Of a stretch of DNA of 64,000 nt, positions 45,594 to 52,953 are shown in pieces. The stretch comes from Streptomyces sp. RerS4 (GTDB lineage: Bacteria; Actinomycetota; Actinomycetes; Streptomycetales; Streptomycetaceae), in NCBI RefSeq assembly GCF_023515955.1, contig NZ_CP097322.1, positions 4,946,501 to 5,010,500 on the forward strand, given 5' to 3'. Both the position numbers and the translations under genes were made by a program. Within the stretch, counting starts at the first letter, position 1, and each line of letters starts with the position of its first letter. Under the pieces are notes generated by a model. The model saw only the letters and a list, made by a program, of their open reading frames with translations. It did no database searches and was not told the origin of the DNA.

Positions 45594-46823
45594 GTGAACC
45601 TGCAGCCGATTCGCGGCCGCGTCCGCACCGGCCTGCCGGCCCTTCTGCTGGGAGCGGCCCTGCTGTTCACCAGCGCGTGTGGCGGCGGCGCCGATGACGC
45701 AGGCGGCAAGGGTGGGGACAAGGGCGGAGCCGCCGCGGGCGCCAAGACGGGCACCGAGGCCTCGAAGGCCGTGGTCAACGTCAAGCCCGACGACGGGTCC
45801 AAGGAGGTCGCCACGAGCGGCATCCTGAAGATAACCAGCACCGGCGGCAAGCTCACCACGGTGACGGTCGCCGACACCAAGGGCAACGCGGTGGAGGGCA
45901 AGCTCGCCGCCGACGGCCTGAGCTGGGAGCCGGCCCGCCACCTGGCCGCCGCCACCGAGTACAAGGTGCACGCCGTCGCCAAGGACGAGGCCGGCCGGGA
46001 GTCCGCCAAGGACACCACCTTCACCACCCTGACCCCGCAGAACACCTTCGTGGGCCACTACACGCCGGAGGACGGCTCGACCGTCGGCGTGGGCATGCCG
46101 GTCTCGATCAACTTCACCCGCGGCATCACCAACCCCGAGGCCGTCGAGAAGGCCATCACCGTGACGGCCGAGCCGTCCGTGCCGGTCGAGGGCCACTGGT
46201 TCGGCAACGACCGCCTGGACTTCCGCCCCGAGAAGTACTGGGCCGCCGGCACCAAGGTCACCGTGAAGCTCGCCCTCGACGGGGTCGAGGGCCGGCCGGG
46301 CGTCTACGGCAAGCAGACCCGTACGGTCACCTTCACCGTCGGCCGCTCCCAGGTCACCACCGTCGACGCGAGCGCCCACACCATGCAGGTCGTCCGCGAC
46401 GGCCAGGTCCTCAGGGACGTCCCGATCACGGCCGGCGCGCCCGCCACGACCACGTACAACGGCCAGATGGTCATCAGCGAGAAGTACAAGGTGACCCGGA
46501 TGAACGGCGCCACCGTCGGCTTCGGCGGCGAATACGACATCTCGGACGTCCCGCACGCGATGCGGCTGTCGACCTCGGGCACCTTCGTGCACGGCAACTA
46601 CTGGGCCTCGAAGAGCACCTTCGGCTCGGAGAACGTCAGCCACGGCTGCATCGGCATCCAGGACCGGCGCGGCGCCGGTGACGACAGCACCCCGGCCGCC
46701 TGGTTCTACAACGAGTCGCTGATCGGCGACGTGGTGATCGTGAAGAACTCGAAGGACAAGCAGATCGCCCCGGACAACGGCCTCAACGGCTGGAACATGG
46801 ACTGGGCGGAGTGGATCAAGTAG
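45594..46823 (+). CDS. L,D-transpeptidase lipoprotein (copy 3)
   Basis: Surface lipoprotein of 409 residues with the same layout as copy 1: signal peptide and lipobox (LFTSAC), Gly/Lys-rich linker, Ig-like domains, YkuD domain with HGNYWAS and ENVSHGCIGIQDR (Cys352), and the tail NGWNMDWAEWIK. The first mature segment GGGADDAGGKGGDKGG is an unusual Gly/Lys spacer. GTG 45594 follows GGGGAG at good spacing; ATG 45579 in frame is an alternative. It is followed by a very stable terminator. Confidence 0.93.
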   Translation: MNLQPIRGRVRTGLPALLLGAALLFTSACGGGADDAGGKGGDKGGAAAGAKTGTEASKAVVNVKPDDGSKEVATSGILKITSTGGKLTTVTVADTKGNAVEGKLAADGLSWEPARHLAAATEYKVHAVAKDEAGRESAKDTTFTTLTPQNTFVGHYTPEDGSTVGVGMPVSINFTRGITNPEAVEKAITVTAEPSVPVEGHWFGNDRLDFRPEKYWAAGTKVTVKLALDGVEGRPGVYGKQTRTVTFTVGRSQVTTVDASAHTMQVVRDGQVLRDVPITAGAPATTTYNGQMVISEKYKVTRMNGATVGFGGEYDISDVPHAMRLSTSGTFVHGNYWASKSTFGSENVSHGCIGIQDRRGAGDDSTPAAWFYNESLIGDVVIVKNSKDKQIAPDNGLNGWNMDWAEWIK

Positions 46824-46842
46824 GTCCGTCGGACGCGCGGTA

Positions 46843-46883
46843 GGTGTGGCCCGGTGCTGTGACCCACAGCACCGGGCCACACC
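46843..46883 (+). terminator. 19-bp perfect hairpin terminator
   Basis: Bases 46843-46861 pair without mismatch with 46865-46883 across a 3-base loop, 19 bases after the L,D-transpeptidase stop. It is the longest perfect stem seen in the window. Confidence 0.85.
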
Positions 46884-46940
46884 GCGTTCCGCGCCCATCC
46901 GGGGGCGACCTCGAACCCCTCGCCCCCTAATCTGACCCGT

Positions 46941-47708
46941 ATGACCATCTCTCTCGAAGTCTCCGAAGGCGTCGGCACCCTGCTCCTGGACCGGCCGCCC
47001 ATGAACGCCCTGGACATCGCCACCCAGGACCGGCTGCGCGAGCTGGCGGTGGAGGCCACCGACCGCGCCGACGTGCGCGCGGTGGTCATCTACGGCGGTG
47101 AGAAGGTGTTCGCGGCCGGCGCGGACATCAAGGAGATGCAGACCATGGACCACGCGGCGATGGTCGCCCGGTCCCGCGCGCTCCAGGACGCCTTCACCGC
47201 GGTCGCCCGGATCCCCAAGCCCGTCGTCGCCGCCGTCACCGGCTACGCCCTCGGCGGCGGCTGCGAGTTGGCCCTCTGCGCCGACTACCGGATCGCCGCC
47301 GACAACGCCAAGCTCGGTCAGCCCGAGATCCTGCTCGGCCTGATCCCGGGCGCCGGCGGCACCCAGCGGCTCGCGCGGCTGATCGGCCCCTCCAAGGCCA
47401 AGGACCTGATCTTCACCGGCCGTATGGTCAAGGCCGAAGAGGCGCTCACCCTCGGTCTGGTGGACCGGATCGTGCCCGCCGCCGAGGTCTACGAGCAGGC
47501 GCACGCGTGGGCCGCGAAGCTCGCGCAGGGCCCGGCGATGGCGCTGCGCGCCGCCAAGGAGTGCGTCGACGCGGGGCTGGAGGCGGACATCGACACCGGC
47601 CTGACCATCGAACGCAACTGGTTCGCGGGACTGTTCGCCACGGAGGACCGGGAGCGCGGGATGCGCAGCTTCGTCGAAGAGGGGCCGGGCAAGGCGAAGT
47701 TCGTCTGA
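46941..47708 (+). CDS. enoyl-CoA hydratase/isomerase family protein
   Basis: Crotonase-fold enzyme of 255 residues acting on acyl-CoA thioesters; hydration of trans-2-enoyl-CoA in fatty acid beta-oxidation is the likeliest reaction. The oxyanion-hole segments are present (FAAGADIKEMQ and GYALGGGCELALCADYRIAA), and both catalytic glutamates appear, in GGGCELALC and GQPEILLGLIPGAGGTQRL. This glutamate pair favours hydratase over isomerase or dehalogenase. It is a monocistronic-looking gene between strong hairpins. Acyl chain preference is unknown. Confidence 0.9.
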   Translation: MTISLEVSEGVGTLLLDRPPMNALDIATQDRLRELAVEATDRADVRAVVIYGGEKVFAAGADIKEMQTMDHAAMVARSRALQDAFTAVARIPKPVVAAVTGYALGGGCELALCADYRIAADNAKLGQPEILLGLIPGAGGTQRLARLIGPSKAKDLIFTGRMVKAEEALTLGLVDRIVPAAEVYEQAHAWAAKLAQGPAMALRAAKECVDAGLEADIDTGLTIERNWFAGLFATEDRERGMRSFVEEGPGKAKFV

Positions 47709-47871
47709 GGCCGGTTTCGGGTGCCTCCTCCCTGAGGGTGGATTAGCCGGCCCTTAAGGGAGACTTAAGGGGCCCTGGAGATCCACTCTGGGTGATCGTC
47801 GGGCGGCGGATCGTCACCGCAGGTCAGGGTGGTCCCGTAGGCGTCCTGTTGCCTTGCGCATATGCCGCGAC

Positions 47872-47906
47872 CGCCCCTCGGAAGACGTGCTCCCGAGGGG
47901 CGTTTT
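47872..47906 (+). terminator. hairpin with T-tract in the ATPase gene leader
   Basis: CGCCCCTCGG (47872-47881) pairs with CCGAGGGGCG (47893-47902), directly followed by TTTT. This is the only hairpin in the window with an intrinsic-terminator T-run. It ends 47 bases before the next start codon, so it could terminate a short RNA or attenuate the downstream gene. Confidence 0.6.
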
Positions 47907-47953
47907 CCCGCGGAACGGCCCGGACGGAGGCGTCGGCCGTCCATGATGGGTGC

Positions 47954-48457
47954 ATGGCGGGCCTGGAGGGTGTGGAACAGCCGCGACAGCGCGGCAGCGC
48001 TGCTGTCGTACGGCTCACGGCGGCGTTCGAGGAGGAACAGGGCCTCAAGGCGCTGGAGTTGTACGGGAACCCGGCCGAGGCGGAGGTGACGCTGCCGTCC
48101 ATGCCGGAGTCCGCGAGCACCGCCCGCCGGCTGACCCAGAGCGTGGTGATCCGCTTCTGGGGCCTGTCGCCGCAGATCTCCGAGCACGCCGTCCTGCTGG
48201 TCTCGGAGCTCGTCGGCAACGCCGTACGCCACACCGGGGCCCGCTCCTTCGGATTGCGGATGTTGCGCCGGCGCGGCTGGATCCGCGTAGAGGTACGCGA
48301 CCCCTCGCGCGGGCTGCCCTGTCTGATGCCGGTGCACGAGCTGGACACCACCGGGCGGGGGCTCTTCCTGGTCGACAAGCTCTCCGACCGGTGGGGCGCG
48401 GACCTGCTGCCGCGCGGCAAGATCACCTGGTTCGAGATGCGGGTCGCCGACCGCTGA
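47954..48457 (+). CDS. anti-sigma-factor-like ATP-binding protein (HATPase)
   Basis: Single-domain GHKL ATPase of 167 residues, of the RsbW/SpoIIAB-like type abundant in Streptomyces, probably a serine kinase or anti-sigma partner. N box: SEHAVLLVSELVGNAVRHTG; G1: VEVRDPSRGLP; G2: TTGRGLFLVDKLSDRWG. A 45-residue N-terminal part precedes the domain. No partner sigma or anti-sigma antagonist gene is adjacent. The ATG at 47954 is the first in-frame start and has only a weak ribosome site; a T-tract hairpin lies in its leader. Confidence 0.88.
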   Translation: MAGLEGVEQPRQRGSAAVVRLTAAFEEEQGLKALELYGNPAEAEVTLPSMPESASTARRLTQSVVIRFWGLSPQISEHAVLLVSELVGNAVRHTGARSFGLRMLRRRGWIRVEVRDPSRGLPCLMPVHELDTTGRGLFLVDKLSDRWGADLLPRGKITWFEMRVADR

Positions 48458-48477
48458 TCCGCCCCCCTCACAACGCC

Positions 48478-48519
48478 TGAAGCCCCCGGTCGCCGTGGTG
48501 GGGCGTCATGGGGGCTTCA
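48478..48519 (+). terminator. hairpin after the ATPase gene
   Basis: TGAAGCCCCC (48478-48487) pairs with GGGGGCTTCA (48510-48519) across a 22-base loop that can itself fold. Confidence 0.55.
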
Positions 48520-48819
48520 CGGGTGCGCCGAGGATCGAAGGGGGTGTGATCCTCGGCGTGGGGCGACTTCGCTCGGGTCAAGGGGAAGTCGTGGTTCCGA
48601 CTATGGCAGACGAGGGCCCGAACGCCAAAACTCCAAACTCGGACATAAGTGTGCATATCCTAAGAGTTTCCACCTAAATCCTAGGTGAGGTGGGCTACTC
48701 ACCTCGCTTTCGATGAATAAATATCGAACACCACGCGTGAATCATCGACCGCACGGTGAACGAACCCCCACCCCATCGCCCGGCGACGAACGCCCCGAAT
48801 TGGGTCAATCATTACCTTC
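48520..48819. other. AT-rich intergenic regulatory region
   Basis: No gene is supported. Bases 48600-48840 are clearly poorer in GC than the rest of the window. They contain CACCTA/TAGGTG (48671-48676 with 48682-48687), an overlapping GAGGTG/CACCTC dyad (48687-48692 with 48700-48705) and TCGAT/ATCGA around GAATAAAT (about 48709-48726). These probably form the promoter and operators of the deacetylase-propeller operon. Confidence 0.55.
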
Positions 48820-49640
48820 TTGGCCATCCACCCCTTAAATGGGCAGGTGTTCTCCCTACCAGGCCGCCGCGCGGCCCTGTGCGCGGGCGTGGCGGCCCTG
48901 GCCGGCCTCACCGGCGCCTGCGCGGCCGGGCGCACCGTCGCCGGACCCCGGAACCGCCGCCACCGCGGCCTCGGCGAAGGCGGGCCGCCCCCGGCCGCCC
49001 CGGCCGGCCCGCCCCGGCGCCCCGGCGGTTCGCGGGGCGGCCCGTCGAGATCGCGCACGGGCCTCGCGAGCGCCCCGCCGTCGCCCTCACCTTCCACGGC
49101 AACGGCGACCCCGCCCTCGCCCGCGCGGTACTCGCCGAGGCCGAACGGGCCGGGGCGCGGGTCACCGTACTGGCCATCGGCGCCTGGCTCGACGCCCACC
49201 CCGACCTGGCCCGCCGGATCCTCGACGGCGGCCACGACCTCGGCAACCACACCCAGAACCACGTCGCGATCAACTCCCTGCCCGAAGCCGAGGCCTACGC
49301 CGAGATCACCGGCTGCGCGCTACGCCTCAAGCGACTCACCGGCTCCATCGGCACCTGGTTCCGCCCGTCCCAGACGCAGTACGCCTCCCCGCTCGTGCGC
49401 ACCCTCGCCCAGCGGGCGGGCTACCCGCACGTCCTCTCGTACGACGTGGACTCCCTCGACTTCACCTCGCCCGGCGCCGCGGCCGTCATCCGCACCGTCA
49501 CCGGGACGATCCAAGGCGGATCGGTGGTGAGCCTGCACTTCGGCTACGCGGACACGGTCGACGCGATGCCACCCCTCCTCGAAGAACTCGCGCGCCGCAA
49601 ACTGCGCGCGGTGACCACCACGGAGCTGCTGACCCCATGA
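48820..49640 (+). pseudogene. polysaccharide deacetylase-like protein, frame-disrupted
   Basis: An N-terminal frame starting at TTG 48820 or GTG 48847 encodes a lipoprotein signal (RRAALCAGVAALAGLTGAC, lipobox LTGAC). The catalytic NodB-like domain lies in the -1 frame from about 49040 (VEIAHGPRERPAVALTFHGN, GHDLGNHTQNHVAINSLPEA, TWFRPSQTQYASPLVR, VVSLHFGY). The switch falls in the G/C-rich linker 48980-49040. The HxxxH metal motif (HTQNH) is present, but the usual Asp-Asp motif reads TFHGNGD. If the frame is restored, it is an extracytoplasmic carbohydrate deacetylase of about 273 residues. A TTA codon at 48835 is included if TTG is the start. Its stop overlaps the next gene. Confidence 0.65.
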
Positions 49641-50824
49641 CCAACAACCGCCTCCCACACAAGGCCACCGTGCTCGTCGCCGGCCTCGTCCTCGCCGCCC
49701 TGGCGGGCTGCGGATCCGGCGGGAAGGGCGAGCCCGAGGCGCTCGGCTCCAAGGGCCCCGCCCGCCCGGTCAAGGCCGTCCCGGCCGCGCCGCCGGGACT
49801 GCCCGGGATGCCCCCGCTGCTCGACCCGAACGACGTCTACGCGGCCGACCGGCCGAACAAGCTCTCGCCGGTGGTCAAGGACTTCCCGTCCCGCGTCTAC
49901 GTGCCGAACACCAACTCCAACACGGTGTCCGTCATCGACCCGGTCACCTACAAGGTCATCGACACCATCCCGGTCGGCGTCCAACCCCAGCACGTCGTCC
50001 CCTCCTGGGACATGAAGACCCTGTGGGTCAACAACAACCGCGGTCACACGCTCACCCCGATCAACCCGGCGACCGGCGAGGCGGGCGATCCGGTCGAGGT
50101 GCACGACCCGTACAACCTGTACTTCACGCCGAACGGGAAGTACGCGGTCGTGATGGCCTCCATGGACCGCGAACTCGTCTTCCGCGATCCGCACACGATG
50201 AACCGAGTGAAAACCGTCCCGGTGACCTGTTTCGGCGTCAATCACGCCGACTTCTCGGCGGACGGCCGCTACTTCATCGTGAGCTGCGAGTTCTCCGGCG
50301 AACTGCTCAAGGTCGACACCGAGAAGATGGAGGTGATCGGCCAGCAGAAACTTCCCTTCGAGGGGGCCATGCCGCAGGACGTGAAGATCTCCCCCGACGG
50401 GAAGACCTTCTACGTCGCCGACATGATGGCGCACGGCATGTGGGTCCTCAGCGGCGAGAAGTTCGACACCCCCAAGCTGCTGCCCACCGGCAAGGGCTGC
50501 CACGGGCTGTACGTCAGCCGCGACTCGAAGGAGATGTACGTCTCCAACCGGGGCGAAGGGAGCATCTCCGTCTACGACTTCAAGCAGAACCGGCTCACCA
50601 AGAAGTGGGAACTGCCCGACGGCGGCAGCCCCGACATGGGCGGCGTCTCGGCGGACGGCAGGGTGCTGTGGCTGTCGGGCCGCTACAACTCCGAGGTCTA
50701 CGCCATCGACACCACCAGCGGCAAGCAGCTCGCGCGGATCCCCGTCGGCGGCGGCCCCCACGGCCTGGCCGTCTACCCCCAGCCCGGCCGCTACTCGCTC
50801 GGCCACACCGGCATCTTCCGCTAG
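49637..50824 (+). CDS. YVTN beta-propeller lipoprotein
   Basis: Membrane-anchored lipoprotein of 395 residues. The lipobox LAGC ends the signal (VLVAGLVLAALAGC), a Pro-rich linker follows, and then six to seven propeller blades of about 42 residues with YVTN-type sequence: RVYVPNTNSNTVSVIDPVTY, TLWVNNNRGHTLTPINPATG, TFYVADMMAHGMWVL, MYVSNRGEGSISVYD, LWLSGRYNSEVYAID. Such propellers are usually binding platforms; no catalytic residues are evident. ATG 49637 overlaps the deacetylase stop as ATGA, so both are coupled and may act together at the cell surface. Confidence 0.9.
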   Translation: MTNNRLPHKATVLVAGLVLAALAGCGSGGKGEPEALGSKGPARPVKAVPAAPPGLPGMPPLLDPNDVYAADRPNKLSPVVKDFPSRVYVPNTNSNTVSVIDPVTYKVIDTIPVGVQPQHVVPSWDMKTLWVNNNRGHTLTPINPATGEAGDPVEVHDPYNLYFTPNGKYAVVMASMDRELVFRDPHTMNRVKTVPVTCFGVNHADFSADGRYFIVSCEFSGELLKVDTEKMEVIGQQKLPFEGAMPQDVKISPDGKTFYVADMMAHGMWVLSGEKFDTPKLLPTGKGCHGLYVSRDSKEMYVSNRGEGSISVYDFKQNRLTKKWELPDGGSPDMGGVSADGRVLWLSGRYNSEVYAIDTTSGKQLARIPVGGGPHGLAVYPQPGRYSLGHTGIFR

Positions 50825-50870
50825 CGGATGTCCCTCGGGCAAGGCCGGCCTTCCCCGGACGCGACAGTGC

Positions 50871-50895
50871 CCCGGGAGCTCGCACAGCTCCCGGG
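50871..50895. terminator. bidirectional hairpin terminator
   Basis: CCCGGGAGCT (50871-50880) pairs with AGCTCCCGGG (50886-50895), loop CGCAC. It lies between the convergent propeller and P450 genes. Confidence 0.7.
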
Positions 50896-50916
50896 ACACC
50901 GGTCTCGTGGCCGCCG

Positions 50917-52152
50917 CTACCAGGCGACGGGCAGCCGCTCGGGCAGCCGCTTGATGAAGCCCGTGCGCCAGACGAGGTTCTCCGCCGGCACCGCGAGCCG
51001 CAGTCCGGGCAGCCGCTCGACCAGCACCTCCAACGCGATCTCGGCGTGCGCCCGGCCGAGCGCGGAGGCCGGGCAGAAGTGCCGGCCGGCCCCGAAGGCC
51101 AGGTGGGCGTTGGCGCTGTCGCGCTCCAGGTCCAGCACCTCCGGGCGCTCGAAGGCCTCCGGATCGAAGTTGGCCCCCTCCAGCAGGACGAGCACGAGCT
51201 CGCCCTCCTTGACGAGCACGTCACCGACCCGGACGTCCGCCATCGCGATGCGCGGCAGACCGTCACCGACCGACAGGTTCCAGCGCAGCAACTCGTCCAC
51301 GGCCTTGCCCATGCGCTCGGGATGCGCCCGCAGGTAGCCGATCAGCTCCGGCCTCTGGAGCAGCGCGAGGACCGCGAGCACCAGGAACGCGGACGTGGAG
51401 ACCGCGCCCGCCCCGAAGAGGGAGACGGCCACGGTCGCGAACATCTCGTCCGTCAGGTGGGCCGACTCCGGGTCGGCCTCCTTCAGCTCCGCGAACCTGC
51501 CGAGGAGCCCCGTACGCTCCTCGGCGGGCAGCGCGAGCTGCGCCCGCAGTCGGTCGGTGAAGTAACCGACGTCCTTGTACCAGTTGAGCGCCGAGTCGGC
51601 GAAGGGTTCGCGAGCGGTCATGAACGCGACGTCCAACCCCGACATCAGGCGCCGCCAGTCCTCGAACGGCACCCCGAGCACCTGGCAGTGCAGCGCCGCC
51701 GAGAAGGGATCGGCGAAGCCGGCGCGCAGGTCGGCGGGGCCGCCCTCCGCGAGGATCCGGTCGATCAGCTCACCGGCCACGGCCCGCAGCCGGTCCTGAA
51801 GCCCCGGCTGCCGGGGGTTCAGCGCCTTCATGACGGCGCTGCGCAGGCCGGCGCTGTTGATGTTGCCCATGTTGTTGACGACCTCGGGCGGGATCGTCAG
51901 CGCGTACTGGCGCGGCACGCCGGCGTTCGCGGTGTCCTTCAGACTGAACCGCTCGTCCTCCAGCACCTGCTTGGCCAACGCGTAAGAGCTCACCAGCCAG
52001 GCCGGGTCCCCGGTCAGCGTGCGCACCCTGGCGACCGGGGCCTTGTCGCGCAGCCAGGCACACTCCTCGGGCAGCACGTCACCGCGCCGCGAGAGCGGGA
52101 AGTCGAGGAGCGGCTCCTGCCCGTCCCGGCCCTCAAGCTGCTCGACGCTCAT
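50917..52152 (-). CDS. CYP121-like cytochrome P450
   Basis: Haem monooxygenase-type enzyme of 411 residues, expected to oxidise the cyclodipeptide made by the adjacent synthase. Haem-binding loop: HLAFGAGRHFCPASALGR with Cys360. The I helix reads LFGAGAVSTSAF, with Ser in the position of the usual acid/alcohol pair, as in Mycobacterium tuberculosis CYP121. Other segments recalled from CYP121 are nearly the same: PPEVVNNMGNI, FADPFSAALHCQVLG, LVLVLLEGANFDPE, RLPERLPVAW. At the CYP121 substrate-contact positions Gln385/Arg386 this protein has Ile400/Lys401. Its ATG lies 20 bases inside the synthase gene. Likely chemistry is C-C coupling or another oxidation of a cyclodipeptide. Confidence 0.93.
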   Translation of the reverse strand: MSVEQLEGRDGQEPLLDFPLSRRGDVLPEECAWLRDKAPVARVRTLTGDPAWLVSSYALAKQVLEDERFSLKDTANAGVPRQYALTIPPEVVNNMGNINSAGLRSAVMKALNPRQPGLQDRLRAVAGELIDRILAEGGPADLRAGFADPFSAALHCQVLGVPFEDWRRLMSGLDVAFMTAREPFADSALNWYKDVGYFTDRLRAQLALPAEERTGLLGRFAELKEADPESAHLTDEMFATVAVSLFGAGAVSTSAFLVLAVLALLQRPELIGYLRAHPERMGKAVDELLRWNLSVGDGLPRIAMADVRVGDVLVKEGELVLVLLEGANFDPEAFERPEVLDLERDSANAHLAFGAGRHFCPASALGRAHAEIALEVLVERLPGLRLAVPAENLVWRTGFIKRLPERLPVAW

Positions 52153-52882
52153 CGGCGGTCCTTTCGGTGGGTGCGGCGGCGATCGAGGCGGCGGCCTCGG
52201 GGCGTACGACGGCGTACGCCTGGTTGCGGGTCGCGCGCAGGCCGCCGCCCCGCGCGAAGAGGAGGTCCGTCATCGGCATCTTGACGTGGTAGGCCGCCAC
52301 GGAGGAGGGCACGTCGAGAATGCTGGGGGTGTCCACGAAGAAGGGCAGCTCGGCCGCCATGTAGTCGAAACAGACCTGCAACTGGCCGTTCGTGATGGAT
52401 TCACCTTCCGGCAACTTGGAGCCGACGAAGTGAAGGGCCATTTCCTCACAACCCTTGCGAAATGCGTCATCGGTTTCCAGGAAATGCAGGACACGTCGGT
52501 GCAGGAGTTGGTACACGGGGTTCGACTGGAACTCCGAAAGAGCTCTCACCCGTATCTCGGCGTGCGAGGATCCTGATTCCTCGACGCCTTTGAGGATCCT
52601 TCTCCGGACCGCCTTGATCTCTTTCGTCGCACGCTTCTCCGCGTGGTCCGGGGTGTAGCCGAAGGCGGCGAACATCCGGTCGACGTGGAGGTCAGCGTAG
52701 ACGAAGTCGACCTGCGCGAAGCGGGTCGTGGCCCACCGGGCAAGACTGGAGATGCGCTCGGAGCTGAAGTAGCTGTTGCCGGGACTCACTCCGATGAGCA
52801 CATGGTCGCCGTCTTCCCAGATATGGCGGCAGGTGCGGGTGAAGGGCAGAACTTCGAATGATGCGTCAGCTGTGATCGTCAC
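52133..52882 (-). CDS. cyclodipeptide synthase (NYH subfamily)
   Basis: tRNA-dependent cyclodipeptide synthase of 249 residues that takes two aminoacyl-tRNAs and forms a diketopiperazine without ATP. Catalytic features: nucleophile Ser33 in LIGVSPGNSYFS, Tyr174 and Glu178 in CFDYMAAELPFF. The subfamily markers Asn36 and Tyr198-His199 (AAYHVKMP) match N40/Y202/H203 of AlbC numbering, which defines the NYH class. The sequence strongly resembles M. tuberculosis Rv2275 (SEFQSN, DTPSIL, GGGLRATRNQ), a cyclo-Tyr-Tyr maker, but lacks its long N-terminal extension. The start is GTG 52882. It overlaps the P450 gene, so both are co-translated. The amino acids used are not certain. Confidence 0.93.
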   Translation of the reverse strand: MTITADASFEVLPFTRTCRHIWEDGDHVLIGVSPGNSYFSSERISSLARWATTRFAQVDFVYADLHVDRMFAAFGYTPDHAEKRATKEIKAVRRRILKGVEESGSSHAEIRVRALSEFQSNPVYQLLHRRVLHFLETDDAFRKGCEEMALHFVGSKLPEGESITNGQLQVCFDYMAAELPFFVDTPSILDVPSSVAAYHVKMPMTDLLFARGGGLRATRNQAYAVVRPEAAASIAAAPTERTADERRAA

Positions 52883-52953
52883 CTGTGTGATGGCCCTTGT
52901 TGCCGCTTGTCCCTGGGAGCCCTGCGCTCCTGGTGTGGCGGCAATGTCGGTAC

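Noticed and set aside
47733..47780. Imperfect dyad around CCCTTAAGGGAGACTTAAGGGG as a terminator of the enoyl-CoA hydratase gene
   Set aside because: The arms match for only about seven bases with a bulge. It may serve, but it is too weak to list as a feature.
48820..49640. Calling the deacetylase intact with an internal start in the catalytic frame
   Set aside because: The upstream part of that frame is Arg/Pro-rich without a signal peptide, while a perfect lipoprotein signal occurs in the other frame immediately upstream. A frame disruption explains both better.
50917..52882. Definite assignment of the product as mycocyclosin
   Set aside because: The synthase amino-acid pockets cannot be read with certainty, and two P450 substrate-contact positions differ from CYP121, so only a class of product is claimed.
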